The notes under the pieces: generated by a model
Seen by the model: the letters and a program-made list of their open reading frames with translations, nothing else
Told to the model about the DNA's origin: nothing
Database searches by the model: none
Shown here: one piece after another, positions 17,198 through 26,558 of the stretch
Numbering within the stretch: the stretch's first letter is position 1
Layout of the letters: each line of letters begins with the position of its first letter
Assembly: GCA_014378485.1 (NCBI GenBank)
Contig: JACMNO010000029.1
Location: forward strand, 1-48,004
Direction: 5' to 3'
Length of the DNA: 48,004 bases
From: Bacteroidia bacterium
Lineage (GTDB): Bacteria; Bacteroidota; Bacteroidia; B-17B0; Aurantibacillaceae
Position numbers and translations under genes: made by a program

Positions 17198-18498
17198 AAC
17201 ACTTAATTTTATTAGTCTCTGTGTTTTTAGTGTTTTGCCTCAAAGCTCAGAAAGCTGATAAACTCAGGGTAGGAGAAAAGATCCCTTTTTCCCGAATCGT
17301 TCTTTTGAATCAGGATAAAAAGAAAACCAATATTGATCTTCCAAACGGTAAAAATACCACCGATCGTTTTGTACTCGTTTATTTCTATTCTACGGAAAAA
17401 TCGGTAAAAGAACTGATCTCTTTCAATAATGATGTGGAACGCATTCTGAATAAATACCAGAACAATTCTTGTAAAGGCGCTAGTGATATTGAGTATGTTA
17501 CTATATGCATTGAAAAAGATTTTACCAAATGGCAAACATTGCTAACCGAAACCAATTATAATAAATCCAAATTCAGCGGAAAAAAAACGAATTATCTGGC
17601 AGAAGATGGCTTAAAAGATAAAACAGTATCAGCCTTTAAAGTGTCTAAAATGCCTTCATTATTCCTCGTCAACCCAAAAGGACGTTTATATTTAGAGACC
17701 GATAGTTTTGAAGTACTTGAAAAAACCTTCCAGAACATTTGTAAGGTCAATGCAGCGTATTCTACAGCCGATATTTCAGGGAAACTACTGATTGGTGAAA
17801 AAAGCAAAAGCCCTTTATCTCTGCATAATGTGTACCTCGTAAAAAGCAATATAGATACTATCAAAAGAACGACTACAGACGGTTATGGCGATTTTGTATT
17901 TAAATCAATTGATACCACGCAGAATTTAAGTATCCGTATTGAGCAAAGTGCCAAAACAAAAGGCGGCCCTAAAGTTTATCTCGCTAAACAGAATGGGGAA
18001 ATCGTTTCTGAATTCCGCAAAAATGCCTCCGGTAATTTCGAATACAAATTACTTTCGGTAGACGTTGAAAAATTAAGTGAATTGGAAGAGGATAATGATA
18101 TAACTATGAAATACAAGAAGTTCAATTCCACTAATAAAAAGGATTTAACTGTAACAGAAAATATTTATTATGAATTGGCAAAGTATAGCCTGGAAACAGA
18201 AAGTGAAATTGTACTGGATAAGATTTTAACGATTTTAGAAGCAAATCCCGTTGTAAAACTAGAAGTAGTTTCCCATACTGATGCCCAGGGCGATGATACG
18301 GGAAATTTGAAACTTTCCGAAAACAGGTCCTCTGCCGTGATCAATTACCTGGTCAGTAAAGGTGTCAGCCCTTCCCGTCTCAAGGGAGTGGGAAAAGGAG
18401 AGCTGGAGATCCGCAACCGTTGTGCCAATGGTGTGCCATGTTCTGACAAAGAGCAGGAATATAATCGCCGTACGGAGTTTAAGTTCATTAAAAACTGA
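17194..18498 (+). CDS. thioredoxin-like/OmpA fusion protein 3
   Basis: 434 residues. Signal peptide MKHLILLVSVFLVFCLKAQ. Thioredoxin-like domain (about 22-185): LVYFYSTEKSVKEL replaces the active-site segment, but the cis-proline region SKMPSLFLVNPKG is kept. A beta-sandwich follows (DISGKLLIGEKSKSPLS), then an OmpA domain (about 310-434) with VVSHTDAQGDDTGNLKLS and a Cys pair in RNRCANGVPCSDKEQEYN. Its OmpA domain is closest to fusion 2. Last gene of the run; a promoter for grpE follows within 45 bp, and no clear terminator hairpin separates them. Confidence 0.85.
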   Translation: MKHLILLVSVFLVFCLKAQKADKLRVGEKIPFSRIVLLNQDKKKTNIDLPNGKNTTDRFVLVYFYSTEKSVKELISFNNDVERILNKYQNNSCKGASDIEYVTICIEKDFTKWQTLLTETNYNKSKFSGKKTNYLAEDGLKDKTVSAFKVSKMPSLFLVNPKGRLYLETDSFEVLEKTFQNICKVNAAYSTADISGKLLIGEKSKSPLSLHNVYLVKSNIDTIKRTTTDGYGDFVFKSIDTTQNLSIRIEQSAKTKGGPKVYLAKQNGEIVSEFRKNASGNFEYKLLSVDVEKLSELEEDNDITMKYKKFNSTNKKDLTVTENIYYELAKYSLETESEIVLDKILTILEANPVVKLEVVSHTDAQGDDTGNLKLSENRSSAVINYLVSKGVSPSRLKGVGKGELEIRNRCANGVPCSDKEQEYNRRTEFKFIKN

Positions 18499-18540
18499 CA
18501 ATTTTACGGTTTTTTACTCGTGGCAAACATATTGATTAAC

Positions 18541-18548
18541 TACATTTG
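18541..18548 (+). promoter_or_regulatory. grpE promoter -7 box
   Basis: TACATTTG matches TAnnTTTG. It overlaps an upstream in-frame TTG (18546), so translation must start at the ATG at 18564 with a very short leader. Confidence 0.65.
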
Positions 18549-18563
18549 CCAAAATTTTTTACT

Positions 18564-19133
18564 ATGGAACACAACGAGAAAGAACCTATTGATCAAACAG
18601 AAACAAATACAAAAACTAATCAGGATGAAACCACTGAGCAATCTGCCGAAGAATCCGCTTTAGAGAACGCCACCGAAAATACTGAACAGCCCGTTAACCA
18701 TGAGGCTAAAATCGCAGAATTAAACGATAAATACCTGCGTTTATATTCAGAATTTGATAATTACCGCAAACGTACCATCAAGGAAAAATCAGATATTATT
18801 CGTGCTGCTGGTGAAGATGTTTTTAAAGCCATCATCCCCTCAATCGATGATTTTGAAAGGGCAATGAAAGCCAATGAGAATGTTGGAGAAGTTGAGCCAA
18901 TAAAAGAAGGTATTTCCTTGATTTATCATAAATTAAAACTGGCTTGTACTCAAAAGGGACTTGAGCCTATAGAAAGTATTGGCAAACCGTTTAATGTGGA
19001 TTATATGGAATCTATTACAAATATTCCTGCACCAACTGATGATATGAAAGGTAAAGTAATTGATGAAGTTGAAAAAGGATATAAGCTTGGCGATAAAGTT
19101 ATTCGTTTTGCGAAAGTAGTCGTGGGAAGTTAA
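18564..19133 (+). CDS. grpE: nucleotide exchange factor GrpE
   Basis: 189 residues. GrpE drives ADP release from DnaK. An acidic, Glu/Thr/Asn-rich N-terminal tail (1-50) is followed by the coiled-coil helix (AELNDKYLRLYSEFDNYRKR, the family signature) and the C-terminal beta domain (GKPFNVDYMESI ... DEVEKGYKLGDKVIRFAKVV). The start at ATG 18564 is preferred over TTG 18546 because of the promoter. dnaJ follows 145 bp downstream, the usual chaperone pairing; dnaK is not in the window. Confidence 0.95.
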   Translation: MEHNEKEPIDQTETNTKTNQDETTEQSAEESALENATENTEQPVNHEAKIAELNDKYLRLYSEFDNYRKRTIKEKSDIIRAAGEDVFKAIIPSIDDFERAMKANENVGEVEPIKEGISLIYHKLKLACTQKGLEPIESIGKPFNVDYMESITNIPAPTDDMKGKVIDEVEKGYKLGDKVIRFAKVVVGS

Positions 19134-19161
19134 TTATTGACTTCTCCACAGATTATTTCAT

Positions 19162-19181
19162 TTCGATCGGAGTCGAGAACC
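19162..19181. repeat. decayed GGAGTCGA-type intergenic repeat
   Basis: TTCGATCGGAGTCGAGAAC between grpE and dnaJ resembles the second half of the dispersed TGTCACCCTGAGCggAGTCGA repeat. Short and imperfect. Confidence 0.3.
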
Positions 19182-19278
19182 ATCGTATCACAATGAATAA
19201 TATTGCATTGAGCGCATTTTGAAATGTGTATAAAAAATATAAAAAGGAATTTATTATAAGTCTGAGGTCTAAAAGAAA

Positions 19279-20436
19279 ATGAGCAAAAGAGATTTTTACG
19301 AAATACTAGGTGTAAGCAAAAGTGCGACTGATGAGGAAATTAAAAAAGCCTATCGCAAGCTCGCTATTAAATATCATCCGGATAAGAACCCAGATGATAA
19401 AGCAGCGGAAGATAAATTTAAGGAAGCAGCTGAGGCTTACGAAGTATTAAGTAACGCTGAAAAAAGACAGCGTTACAACCAGTATGGCCACGCAGGCGTT
19501 GGTAGTGCTTCGAGTGGAGGTGGCAACTACGGTGGAGGTGGCATGAACATGGATGACATCTTCAGCCAGTTTGGTGATATTTTTGGCGGAGGCGGTGGTG
19601 GTTACAGCGGTTTTGGCGGAAGCTCACGCAGTGGTGGCAGAAGAGTTTCCCGTGGTTCCAATTTACGTATTAAGGTAAAACTCACTTTGCAGGAAGTTGC
19701 TAAAGGTGTTGAGAAAAAACTGAAAGTTAATAAATTCGTCAGCTGCGGAACCTGCAAAGGAAGTGGCGCAAAGAACGGGCAATTAGAAACCTGTAAGTTA
19801 TGTGGTGGCTCCGGTGTTCAGGTAAGAACCCAGCAGACATTTTTAGGCGCGATGCAAACACAAACAACCTGTAGCGGTTGTAATGGAGAAGGTAAAACAG
19901 TAAAAGATAAATGCAATACTTGTCATGGTGATGGGATCGTAAGATCAGAAGAAGTAATTACCATTAATATTCCTGCCGGCGTAGCAGAAGGCATGCAGCT
20001 TTCTGTGGGTGGAAAAGGAAACGCAGCACCACGTGGTGGCATCAATGGCGACTTATTAGTATTGATTGAAGAAGAAGAACATTTGGAATTGAAACGCGAT
20101 GGTAATAATTTATTTTATGACAGTTACGTGAATTTTGCAGATGTTGCTTTAGGCACAAGTATAGAGATCCCAACCGTAGATGCAAAAGTAAAAGTGAAAC
20201 TGGAGCCCGGTACACAAAGCGGAAAAGTATTGCGGTTAAAAGGAAAAGGATTGCCCGATGTCAACTCTTATGGCACCGGCGATTTGTTGGTAAACATCAA
20301 TGTATGGACACCACAAAATCTGACGCCCGAAGAAAAAAAAGCATTGGAGTTATTAAGAAGCTCTAAGAATTTTGAACCAAATCCAAACCGTAAGGAAAAA
20401 GGTTTCTTTGATCGGATGAAAGAGTATTTTGAGTAA
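19279..20436 (+). CDS. dnaJ: chaperone protein DnaJ
   Basis: 385 residues, full length. The J domain (about 1-70) has the HPD motif in [10 protein letters not shown] Gly/Phe-rich linker (about 75-125) follows, then a zinc domain with four CxxCxGxG-type motifs ([32 protein letters not shown]), and the C-terminal substrate-binding domains (about 225-385). It stimulates the DnaK ATPase and delivers unfolded substrates. A type I Hsp40, paired with grpE upstream. Two hairpins follow the stop. Confidence 0.97.
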   Translation: MSKRDFYEILGVSKSATDEEIKKAYRKLAIKYHPDKNPDDKAAEDKFKEAAEAYEVLSNAEKRQRYNQYGHAGVGSASSGGGNYGGGGMNMDDIFSQFGDIFGGGGGGYSGFGGSSRSGGRRVSRGSNLRIKVKLTLQEVAKGVEKKLKVNKFVSCGTCKGSGAKNGQLETCKLCGGSGVQVRTQQTFLGAMQTQTTCSGCNGEGKTVKDKCNTCHGDGIVRSEEVITINIPAGVAEGMQLSVGGKGNAAPRGGINGDLLVLIEEEEHLELKRDGNNLFYDSYVNFADVALGTSIEIPTVDAKVKVKLEPGTQSGKVLRLKGKGLPDVNSYGTGDLLVNINVWTPQNLTPEEKKALELLRSSKNFEPNPNRKEKGFFDRMKEYFE

Positions 20437-20458
20437 ACAGATACACTGAGTAGATTAC

Positions 20459-20488
20459 AAAAGCTTTCCATAAGTGGGAGGCTTTTTT
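20459..20488 (+). terminator. dnaJ terminator
   Basis: Arms AAAAGCTTTCC and GGGAGGCTTTT pair with two G-U wobbles across a 6-nt loop, followed by a T-run. It begins 23 bp past the dnaJ stop. Confidence 0.7.
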
Positions 20489-20522
20489 ATTTTTAAATAT
20501 TTATCCCTAATAGTTAATTTAA

Positions 20523-20552
20523 AAAAGGGGTAAACTTTCGTCCACCCCTTTT
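20523..20552. terminator. second terminator hairpin
   Basis: Perfect stem AAAAGGGGT/ACCCCTTTT with a 12-nt loop and T/A tracts on both sides, so it could work in both directions. It backs up the dnaJ terminator and may also stop transcription coming from the minus-strand gene at 20823. Confidence 0.75.
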
Positions 20553-20822
20553 ATTTTAATATGTGAACTATACTAATTTTTTTACTTTTTGTTGTTTTGC
20601 TTTGCAGCAATTAAACAAATTATAGAACATTTTTTACAGTCTCGATATTAAACTTATTATATTCGGTAGCGTAATTTCAAAAACTAATCGCATCCCGTAC
20701 ATTTTCTATTTGTTTAAACTCTTAATTAAAGGTAATACATTTAAAGTCCTGATGTATTACATGAATCATGAACAATAGTTATAGATTCCTGATTTAAGAA
20801 TAATTTTTGCAGTTATTGCTTC

Positions 20823-21257
20823 TTAAAAATTCTGCTTTAGATAAATGGTCTTCACTGTTTTTTCACCTTGTACCTTTATTTCCATATAATAAATTCCATT
20901 TGGTTGATTTCTTAAATTGAAAATTGCACACTCTTCGTTTTGGCATCTTATATATTTTAGGCATTTTCCCTTCCCATCAAACACACAAATTTCTGAGTCT
21001 TGGCAGTTGCTTAAATTTACAGACACAATTCCTGAAAAAGGTTCAGGATAAACTTTAACTCCAGGTTTGGCGATAGAATTTGTTTTTTCTTTATCAGAAT
21101 CTGTAATGGTATTATTTGCTATAGCCTCATTATTTTGTGAATTAATAGTAACTGTTTCATCGGTCACAAAGTTATTATTTATTGTGCCAGTTTGTGCGTG
21201 TGAGAAGCCAAATGAAAGGCTTAAAGAAATACAAAATATATGTTTAAAAGTTTTCAT
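20823..21257 (-). CDS. small secreted protein with T9SS-type sorting domain
   Basis: 144 residues: signal peptide (1-21, ending SHAQ), an Asn/Thr-rich low-complexity segment of about 45 residues, and a type A T9SS sorting-like domain (VKVYPEPFSGIVSVNL ... GIYYMEIKVQGEKTVKTIYL). There is no cargo domain between signal and sorting domain. Four cysteines in the sorting domain (CQDSEIC, CLKYIRC, and CAIF) are unusual there. It has its own perfect -7 box at 21285-21292. The role is unknown; a T9SS-exported peptide or the remnant of a longer gene are both possible. Confidence 0.7.
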   Translation of the reverse strand: MKTFKHIFCISLSLSFGFSHAQTGTINNNFVTDETVTINSQNNEAIANNTITDSDKEKTNSIAKPGVKVYPEPFSGIVSVNLSNCQDSEICVFDGKGKCLKYIRCQNEECAIFNLRNQPNGIYYMEIKVQGEKTVKTIYLKQNF

Positions 21258-21284
21258 TGTAATAATTTTAAATTGTTTCTATGA

Positions 21285-21292
21285 CAAAGGTA
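21285..21292 (-). promoter_or_regulatory. promoter -7 box for small T9SS gene
   Basis: TACCTTTG on the minus strand matches TAnnTTTG exactly, 27 bp upstream of the ATG. No clear -33 TTG is seen. Confidence 0.6.
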
Positions 21293-21483
21293 GAACGTCA
21301 GTTTTGAAGGATCATTTAATTTCGCTTAGTAAGTATTCTATATAGCCACCGAATTGATTTTAATTTGATTAATGAATTGCAATAGATTTTTCATTTGTAA
21401 AAAGGCTCATGAAACTATTATTTTTGGTAAGATGAAAAATACAATTGGAAAATTAACTGAAACAGCATTCGTAAATTCATTAA

Positions 21484-21720
21484 ACTAATCTTTGTTTTGA
21501 AGATGTATTAGAAATAAAAGATTTCAAAATGGCTTCAGAAAGGTATCTTCAGACGCTTAAAAGAGTAGAACATAATTATTAATACAAATTACTATGCCTT
21601 TCATTGATTTCAATCCAGGAAAGAAAATAAAGATAGCTGAAGTACTGAACGGCTCTTTGTTTAATTTAGATAATATCATCATTTAACAAACCTGAACATA
21701 TTCAAATTCATGTGCAATAA
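21484..21720 (+). pseudogene. gene relics, one cupin-like
   Basis: The 670-bp gap 21258-21927 has no intact gene but keeps coding-like pieces. One (21484-21582) reads TNLCFEDVLEIKDFKMASER onward to a stop and is not recognised. The next (21594-21686) starts MPFIDFNPGKKIKIAEVLNG and stops after 30 residues. In the +1 frame it is followed by KPEHIQIHVQ (to 21720), which resembles the PEHSHxHEQ metal motif of small cupins. Together the last two look like a frameshifted, internally deleted cupin gene. This rests on pattern memory only. Confidence 0.35.
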
Positions 21721-21927
21721 ACGCAGTCATTTGACAGGCTGTTTATCCCAAATATTTACCTGATATTGTTGTTCATAAAAAAATCCTTTCGAACTAAACG
21801 TGTGAAGTCAGAAGAGGTTTAAATAGACAATAAGAAATAAGGTGTTTGGAAATATTTTTATCCGATGGGTAAAGTAAATGATTCTATGATGTACAAAATG
21901 ATATTAAAGAGAAGAATTAAAAAAGGA

Positions 21928-23775
21928 TTATTGAAAGCTCTGCATATCGCACAACTTTTTGTAAAAACCATTAATGGCTAACAATTCATTGTGGTTTCCG
22001 CGTTCAATAATTTCACCATTATTCATTACAATAATTTCATCCGCATTGGCAATGGTAGACAAACGGTGAGCGATCACTATGCTTGTTCTGTTTTTCATTA
22101 AATTAGTTAAAGCATCCTGCACCAATCGTTCACTTTCAGTATCCAAAGCACTGGTCGCTTCATCCAGTATTAAGATTGGTGGATTTTTTAAGATAGCTCG
22201 TGCAATACTGATCCGCTGACGTTGTCCGCCACTCAATTTACCGCCTCTGTCACCGATATTTGTTTGATAACCATTAGGTTGTTTTAAAATAAACTCGTGA
22301 GCGTTGGCAACCTTGGCAGCTTCAATCACTTTTTCGGGATCAAAGTTTTCCATGCCAAAAGTGATATTGTTTTCAATGGTATCATTAAACAAAATACTTT
22401 CCTGTGTTACTACACCAATTTGCTTTCTTAAACTTTCAATATCCATTTCCTTTAATGGTATTCCATCGATCCTGATTTCTCCCAAATCAGTATCATAAAA
22501 CCTCGGAATCATATCTGCCAGTGTGGTTTTACCGCTTCCGCTTTGTCCAACTAATGCGATGGTTTTGCCTTTTGGAATAGAGAAATTGATGTTTTTTAAA
22601 ACGTATCCTGCATCGCCATTATGGTAAGCAAAGGACACGTTATTGAATTCAATTTTAGAAGAAAAGTGTTCAATCTTTTTAGCATTGATACTGTTTACGA
22701 TCGGATTCTCTGCATGTAATATTTTATCAATGCGTTCTTCCGAAGCTAATCCTTTTTGAATATTATTATAAGCCAAAGTGATTTGCTTAATAGGAGGCAC
22801 GATCTGTGAAGCAACAGCAAAATAACCTATGAACTCAGCCCCTGATAAACCGCCAGTTCCATCAAACACCATGGTACCACCAATATAAAGGATCAATAAT
22901 AACACGCCGAGTACAACAGTTTCACTAATTGGTGAAGTCAGGTCTGAACGGCGGTATAAGCCAATAGAGATTTTGTTATACTCCTTGTTTACGTTTTCAA
23001 ATTTATCCTGCACAAAGCGTTCTCCGGAAAAGGCCTTGATCACTTTTAGAGCACCGAGGGTTTCTTCCATAATATTAAAGAGCTGACCAAAAACTACTTT
23101 TCCTTTTGCTGACCGACTCTTTAAACTTTTACTAACCAGCGCTACTACTAAACCAGCCACAGGTAATAATAAAAATACATAAAGCGTTAAATAAGGACTG
23201 ATGAAAATAAGTGTTGCTAAAGAAAAGATAATAATCAGGGGTTCCCTAAAAATGAGTTCCAATGATTGCATAATTGACCATTCGATCTCTATAACATCGG
23301 TGGTCATACGACTCATCATATCACCTTTGCGCTCATCGCTAAAATAGGATAATGGCAAATGAAGGGCTTTGTGCATCATTTTATTTCTCAGGTCCTTCAC
23401 TACGCCATTGCGGATAGGTGCTAAAAAATACATGGCAAAATAACGCGCAGTGTTTTTTAATAATGTTGCAAAAAATACCACAACACAAATCATCATTAAA
23501 GCGTGCGCTTTTCCATGGCCTATAATAATAAAAGACATGTGGTAGTAGGCCCATTCTGTTATACCTTTCATAGAAAAGTGTAAAAGAGGTGCACCATTAT
23601 TAACGATTAGCTGGTAATCAGTAACGTTATTTTTAAATAAAAGATCTAAAAAAGGAATGATCAATGAAATGGAGAATACTGCAAACAATGAAAATAAAAT
23701 ATTAAACAGGATGTTGAGGGCTGTATATTTCTTGTAATCTTTAGTGTATTTAAGAACCGAAAAAAGCTTTTTCAT
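21928..23775 (-). CDS. MsbA-like ABC exporter (fused permease-ATPase)
   Basis: 615 residues, a half-transporter that works as a homodimer. The N-terminal membrane domain (about 1-330) has six helices, including the long SFIIIGHGKAH ... VVVFFATLLKNT region. The nucleotide-binding domain (about 365-612) has Walker A GQSGSGKTT, a Q-loop at VVTQES, signature LSGGQRQR, Walker B ILILDEATSALD and switch His in IAHRLSTI. MsbA-type exporters flip lipid A or other lipids at the inner membrane; drug or peptide export is also possible. Divergent from the YfhO pair. Confidence 0.9.
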   Translation of the reverse strand: MKKLFSVLKYTKDYKKYTALNILFNILFSLFAVFSISLIIPFLDLLFKNNVTDYQLIVNNGAPLLHFSMKGITEWAYYHMSFIIIGHGKAHALMMICVVVFFATLLKNTARYFAMYFLAPIRNGVVKDLRNKMMHKALHLPLSYFSDERKGDMMSRMTTDVIEIEWSIMQSLELIFREPLIIIFSLATLIFISPYLTLYVFLLLPVAGLVVALVSKSLKSRSAKGKVVFGQLFNIMEETLGALKVIKAFSGERFVQDKFENVNKEYNKISIGLYRRSDLTSPISETVVLGVLLLILYIGGTMVFDGTGGLSGAEFIGYFAVASQIVPPIKQITLAYNNIQKGLASEERIDKILHAENPIVNSINAKKIEHFSSKIEFNNVSFAYHNGDAGYVLKNINFSIPKGKTIALVGQSGSGKTTLADMIPRFYDTDLGEIRIDGIPLKEMDIESLRKQIGVVTQESILFNDTIENNITFGMENFDPEKVIEAAKVANAHEFILKQPNGYQTNIGDRGGKLSGGQRQRISIARAILKNPPILILDEATSALDTESERLVQDALTNLMKNRTSIVIAHRLSTIANADEIIVMNNGEIIERGNHNELLAINGFYKKLCDMQSFQ

Positions 23776-23835
23776 TGCTCACGAAAATACAAATAAATTA
23801 TCCTTTTAACACTCTTTTAAATAGCTAACACTTAT

Positions 23836-23843
23836 TATATTTG
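23836..23843 (+). promoter_or_regulatory. promoter -7 box for first YfhO gene
   Basis: TATATTTG matches TAnnTTTG. It overlaps an upstream in-frame TTG (23841), so the ATG at 23862 is the real start. Confidence 0.65.
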
Positions 23844-23861
23844 TATTTAAACCTAAAATTA

Positions 23862-26417
23862 ATGATTGTAAAGAAATACTTCTCTCACCTTTTGGCTGTT
23901 ATAATTTTTGCTGTTATAACCATTATTTCTTTCAGACCTCTGTTTTCTGGAAAAGTGATTAATCAATCAGATATTACACAGCATAGAGGTATGAGCAAAG
24001 AGCTGGTTGATTTTAGGCAAACTGAACATAGTGAAGGACTTTGGACCAATTCAATGTTTGGTGGTATGCCAGCATATCAGGTTTCCACATTATATCCGGG
24101 TAATTGGATAACTCATATTGATCGTTTTTTTCATTTATATCTTCCTCATCCAAGTGGGCATATCTTTATGTGCTTTTTTGGTTTTTTTATTTTACTGTTA
24201 TGTTTAGAAATTAATCCCTGGCTGGCATTGGTGGGTGCTCTTGGTTATGGTTTCTCATCCTATTTTTTTATTGTTCTTGAAGTAGGCCACAATTCCAAAG
24301 CCAATGCCATTAGTTATTTGGCACCTGTTTTAGGTGGCATTATATTATTGATGCGTGGCAAGTATTGCTTGGGTTTTGCTGTAACTATGTTGTTTATGGC
24401 TTTGGAACTAAATGCTAATCACGTTCAGATTACTTACTATGGTTTCATGATCTTTGTGGTGGTTTTTATTTCTTACTTTATAAAAGCTATTAAAGAAAAT
24501 CAAATAAAATCGTTTTTAAAAGGTTCAGGTTTATTTATCGCAGCCTGTTTTATTGGGTTTTTGCCAAATGCCGGCAGTTTACTGGCTACGGAAGAATATG
24601 GTCATTACTCAACACGGAGTAAAAGTGAATTGACCATTGATGCTAATCTTCAAAGTAATAAAGCAGATGTCACATCCGGACTCGATAAGAGTTATGCTTT
24701 AATGTATAGCCATGGAATTTGGGAAACATTTACTTTTTTAATTCCGCATTTTAAAGGAGGTGCTTCGGCAGCCATTGGTAATGTTGATAAGGATGCCTTA
24801 AAAAAAGTGGATCCTCAATTCAGAGAGCAGATCGCTGGTAGCAATGCTTATTTTGGCGATCAGGGAGGAACTGCAGGACCGGTTTATATTGGAGCTATCA
24901 TTATTTTTCTTTCATTTTTAGGAATGTTCATAGTTAAACATCCATTAAAGTGGCCTTTATTGATTGTTACAGTTTTAGCAATCATGTTGTCCTGGGGAAG
25001 ATTTTTTGAAGGGTTCAGCCATTTTTTTCTTGATTATGTTCCCGGCTATAACAAGTTCAGAGCAGTATCTATGATTCTTATAATTGCTGAACTAACGTTG
25101 CCTTTACTGGCTATTTTAGCATTGGATAAATTCATCAAACTATCTGATAAAAATGAAACGGTAAAATTGTCTTTTGTGAACAGTAAATATGAACTAAAAA
25201 AAATACTCATCATTTCATTTGCTATTGTTGGCGGTTTCTGTTTGATAGGATACTTAATGCCAACTGTTATCAATACATTTATTGCACCAAATGAAGAGGC
25301 AACAACCATTAGTCAATTCAAACAAAGTGGTGCTACGGATGAACAGGTAGCTCAGATTATTCCAGGTTTCATGGAAAATTTAGAGAAAGCAAGGATTGAG
25401 ATCTTTAAAAGCGATTCTATCCGTTCTTTTATTTTTATTGCTTTGGCCGCTCTTTGTTTGTTTTTATACATGATAAAAAAAATAAAATTGCCGGTATTAT
25501 TAACATTAGTTGGTGTTAGCCTTACAGTTGACTTATGGCCTGTGGCAAGTCGTTATTTGAACGAGCATAATTTTGTTCAGCGATCACAGTACGAAGCACC
25601 TCCACAAAAAACAGCGGCCGATGAACAGATCTTAAAAGATAAAAGTTTGGACTATCGCGTATTGAATTTATCTGTTGGCCCTTTCCAGGATGCAACAACT
25701 TCATATTACCATAAATCCATTGGAGGATATCACGGTGCTAAACTAAAAAAATATGATGAACTCATCAGTTTTCATCTTTCCAAAGAAATGTCAGTATTCT
25801 CTGATAATTTAAGGAGTGTAAATAATGATTCATCGTTGAATGCTTTAACAAAAAAGTTACATGTCATTAATATGTTGAACACTAAATATATTATTTGGCC
25901 AGGTAAGGAACAGCCTATTGCGATTGCTAATCCACAGGCTAATGGCAATGCTTGGTTTGTGAAAACTATTAAAACTGTTTCCAATGCCGATTCTGAGATA
26001 GTGGCTTTATACAATTCTAATACAAAGGACGAAGCTGTTATTCAGAAAAAAAACAATTTAGCTTCAACAAATTTTACTTATAAGGGTGAAGGAAAGATTA
26101 ACTTAAAGTCCTACAAACCAAATGTCTTGGTTTATGAAACAGAAACAGCGGATAGTGAGTTTGCTGTATTCTCAGAGATCTACTATCCGAAAGGTTGGAA
26201 TGCATACATCGATGGAATATTAACTCCCTATGCTTGCGTTGATTATTTATTAAGAGGTATGGAAATTCCTTCTGGTAAACATATAATAGAATTTAAGTTT
26301 GAGCCAGCAATATACAAAACTGGTAATATCATCAGCATTATCGGGTCTGTATTAGTGTTATTATTGGTTGCGGTTGCAGTTTATTTAGCAATGAAGAGAA
26401 AAGAGTTTACTCTATAA
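23862..26417 (+). CDS. YfhO-family membrane protein, copy 1
   Basis: 851 residues from ATG 23862. About 12 transmembrane helices fill the first two thirds, starting YFSHLLAVIIFAVITIISF. Soluble loops follow, then a C-terminal beta-rich periplasmic domain (FSEIYYPKGWNAYIDG ... AIYKTG) and a final helix (IISIIGSVLVLLLVAVAVYL). YfhO proteins are GT-C-like polytopic membrane proteins. In Bacillus a member is linked to lipoteichoic acid glycosylation, but the Bacteroidota members are uncharacterised. The early motif WTNSMFGGMPAYQ is shared with copy 2. Next to an MsbA-like exporter, a cell-envelope glycan role is reasonable inference. Confidence 0.85.
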   Translation: MIVKKYFSHLLAVIIFAVITIISFRPLFSGKVINQSDITQHRGMSKELVDFRQTEHSEGLWTNSMFGGMPAYQVSTLYPGNWITHIDRFFHLYLPHPSGHIFMCFFGFFILLLCLEINPWLALVGALGYGFSSYFFIVLEVGHNSKANAISYLAPVLGGIILLMRGKYCLGFAVTMLFMALELNANHVQITYYGFMIFVVVFISYFIKAIKENQIKSFLKGSGLFIAACFIGFLPNAGSLLATEEYGHYSTRSKSELTIDANLQSNKADVTSGLDKSYALMYSHGIWETFTFLIPHFKGGASAAIGNVDKDALKKVDPQFREQIAGSNAYFGDQGGTAGPVYIGAIIIFLSFLGMFIVKHPLKWPLLIVTVLAIMLSWGRFFEGFSHFFLDYVPGYNKFRAVSMILIIAELTLPLLAILALDKFIKLSDKNETVKLSFVNSKYELKKILIISFAIVGGFCLIGYLMPTVINTFIAPNEEATTISQFKQSGATDEQVAQIIPGFMENLEKARIEIFKSDSIRSFIFIALAALCLFLYMIKKIKLPVLLTLVGVSLTVDLWPVASRYLNEHNFVQRSQYEAPPQKTAADEQILKDKSLDYRVLNLSVGPFQDATTSYYHKSIGGYHGAKLKKYDELISFHLSKEMSVFSDNLRSVNNDSSLNALTKKLHVINMLNTKYIIWPGKEQPIAIANPQANGNAWFVKTIKTVSNADSEIVALYNSNTKDEAVIQKKNNLASTNFTYKGEGKINLKSYKPNVLVYETETADSEFAVFSEIYYPKGWNAYIDGILTPYACVDYLLRGMEIPSGKHIIEFKFEPAIYKTGNIISIIGSVLVLLLVAVAVYLAMKRKEFTL

Positions 26418-26534
26418 GTTTGGCATAGAATCCTGATCTCAGCTATTTTTTGTGATAACGCTATCAAATTTCTTTAACAATTTAAATTCTTATAAAACCA
26501 TATTAACACCTATTCCTAAAATCTGTATTATGAG

Positions 26535-26542
26535 TATATTTG
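26535..26542 (+). promoter_or_regulatory. promoter -7 box for second YfhO gene
   Basis: TATATTTG, the same octamer as in front of copy 1, lies 16 bp before the ATG. Each copy therefore has its own promoter. Confidence 0.65.
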
Positions 26543-26558
26543 CCTAAAAACCAATTAT

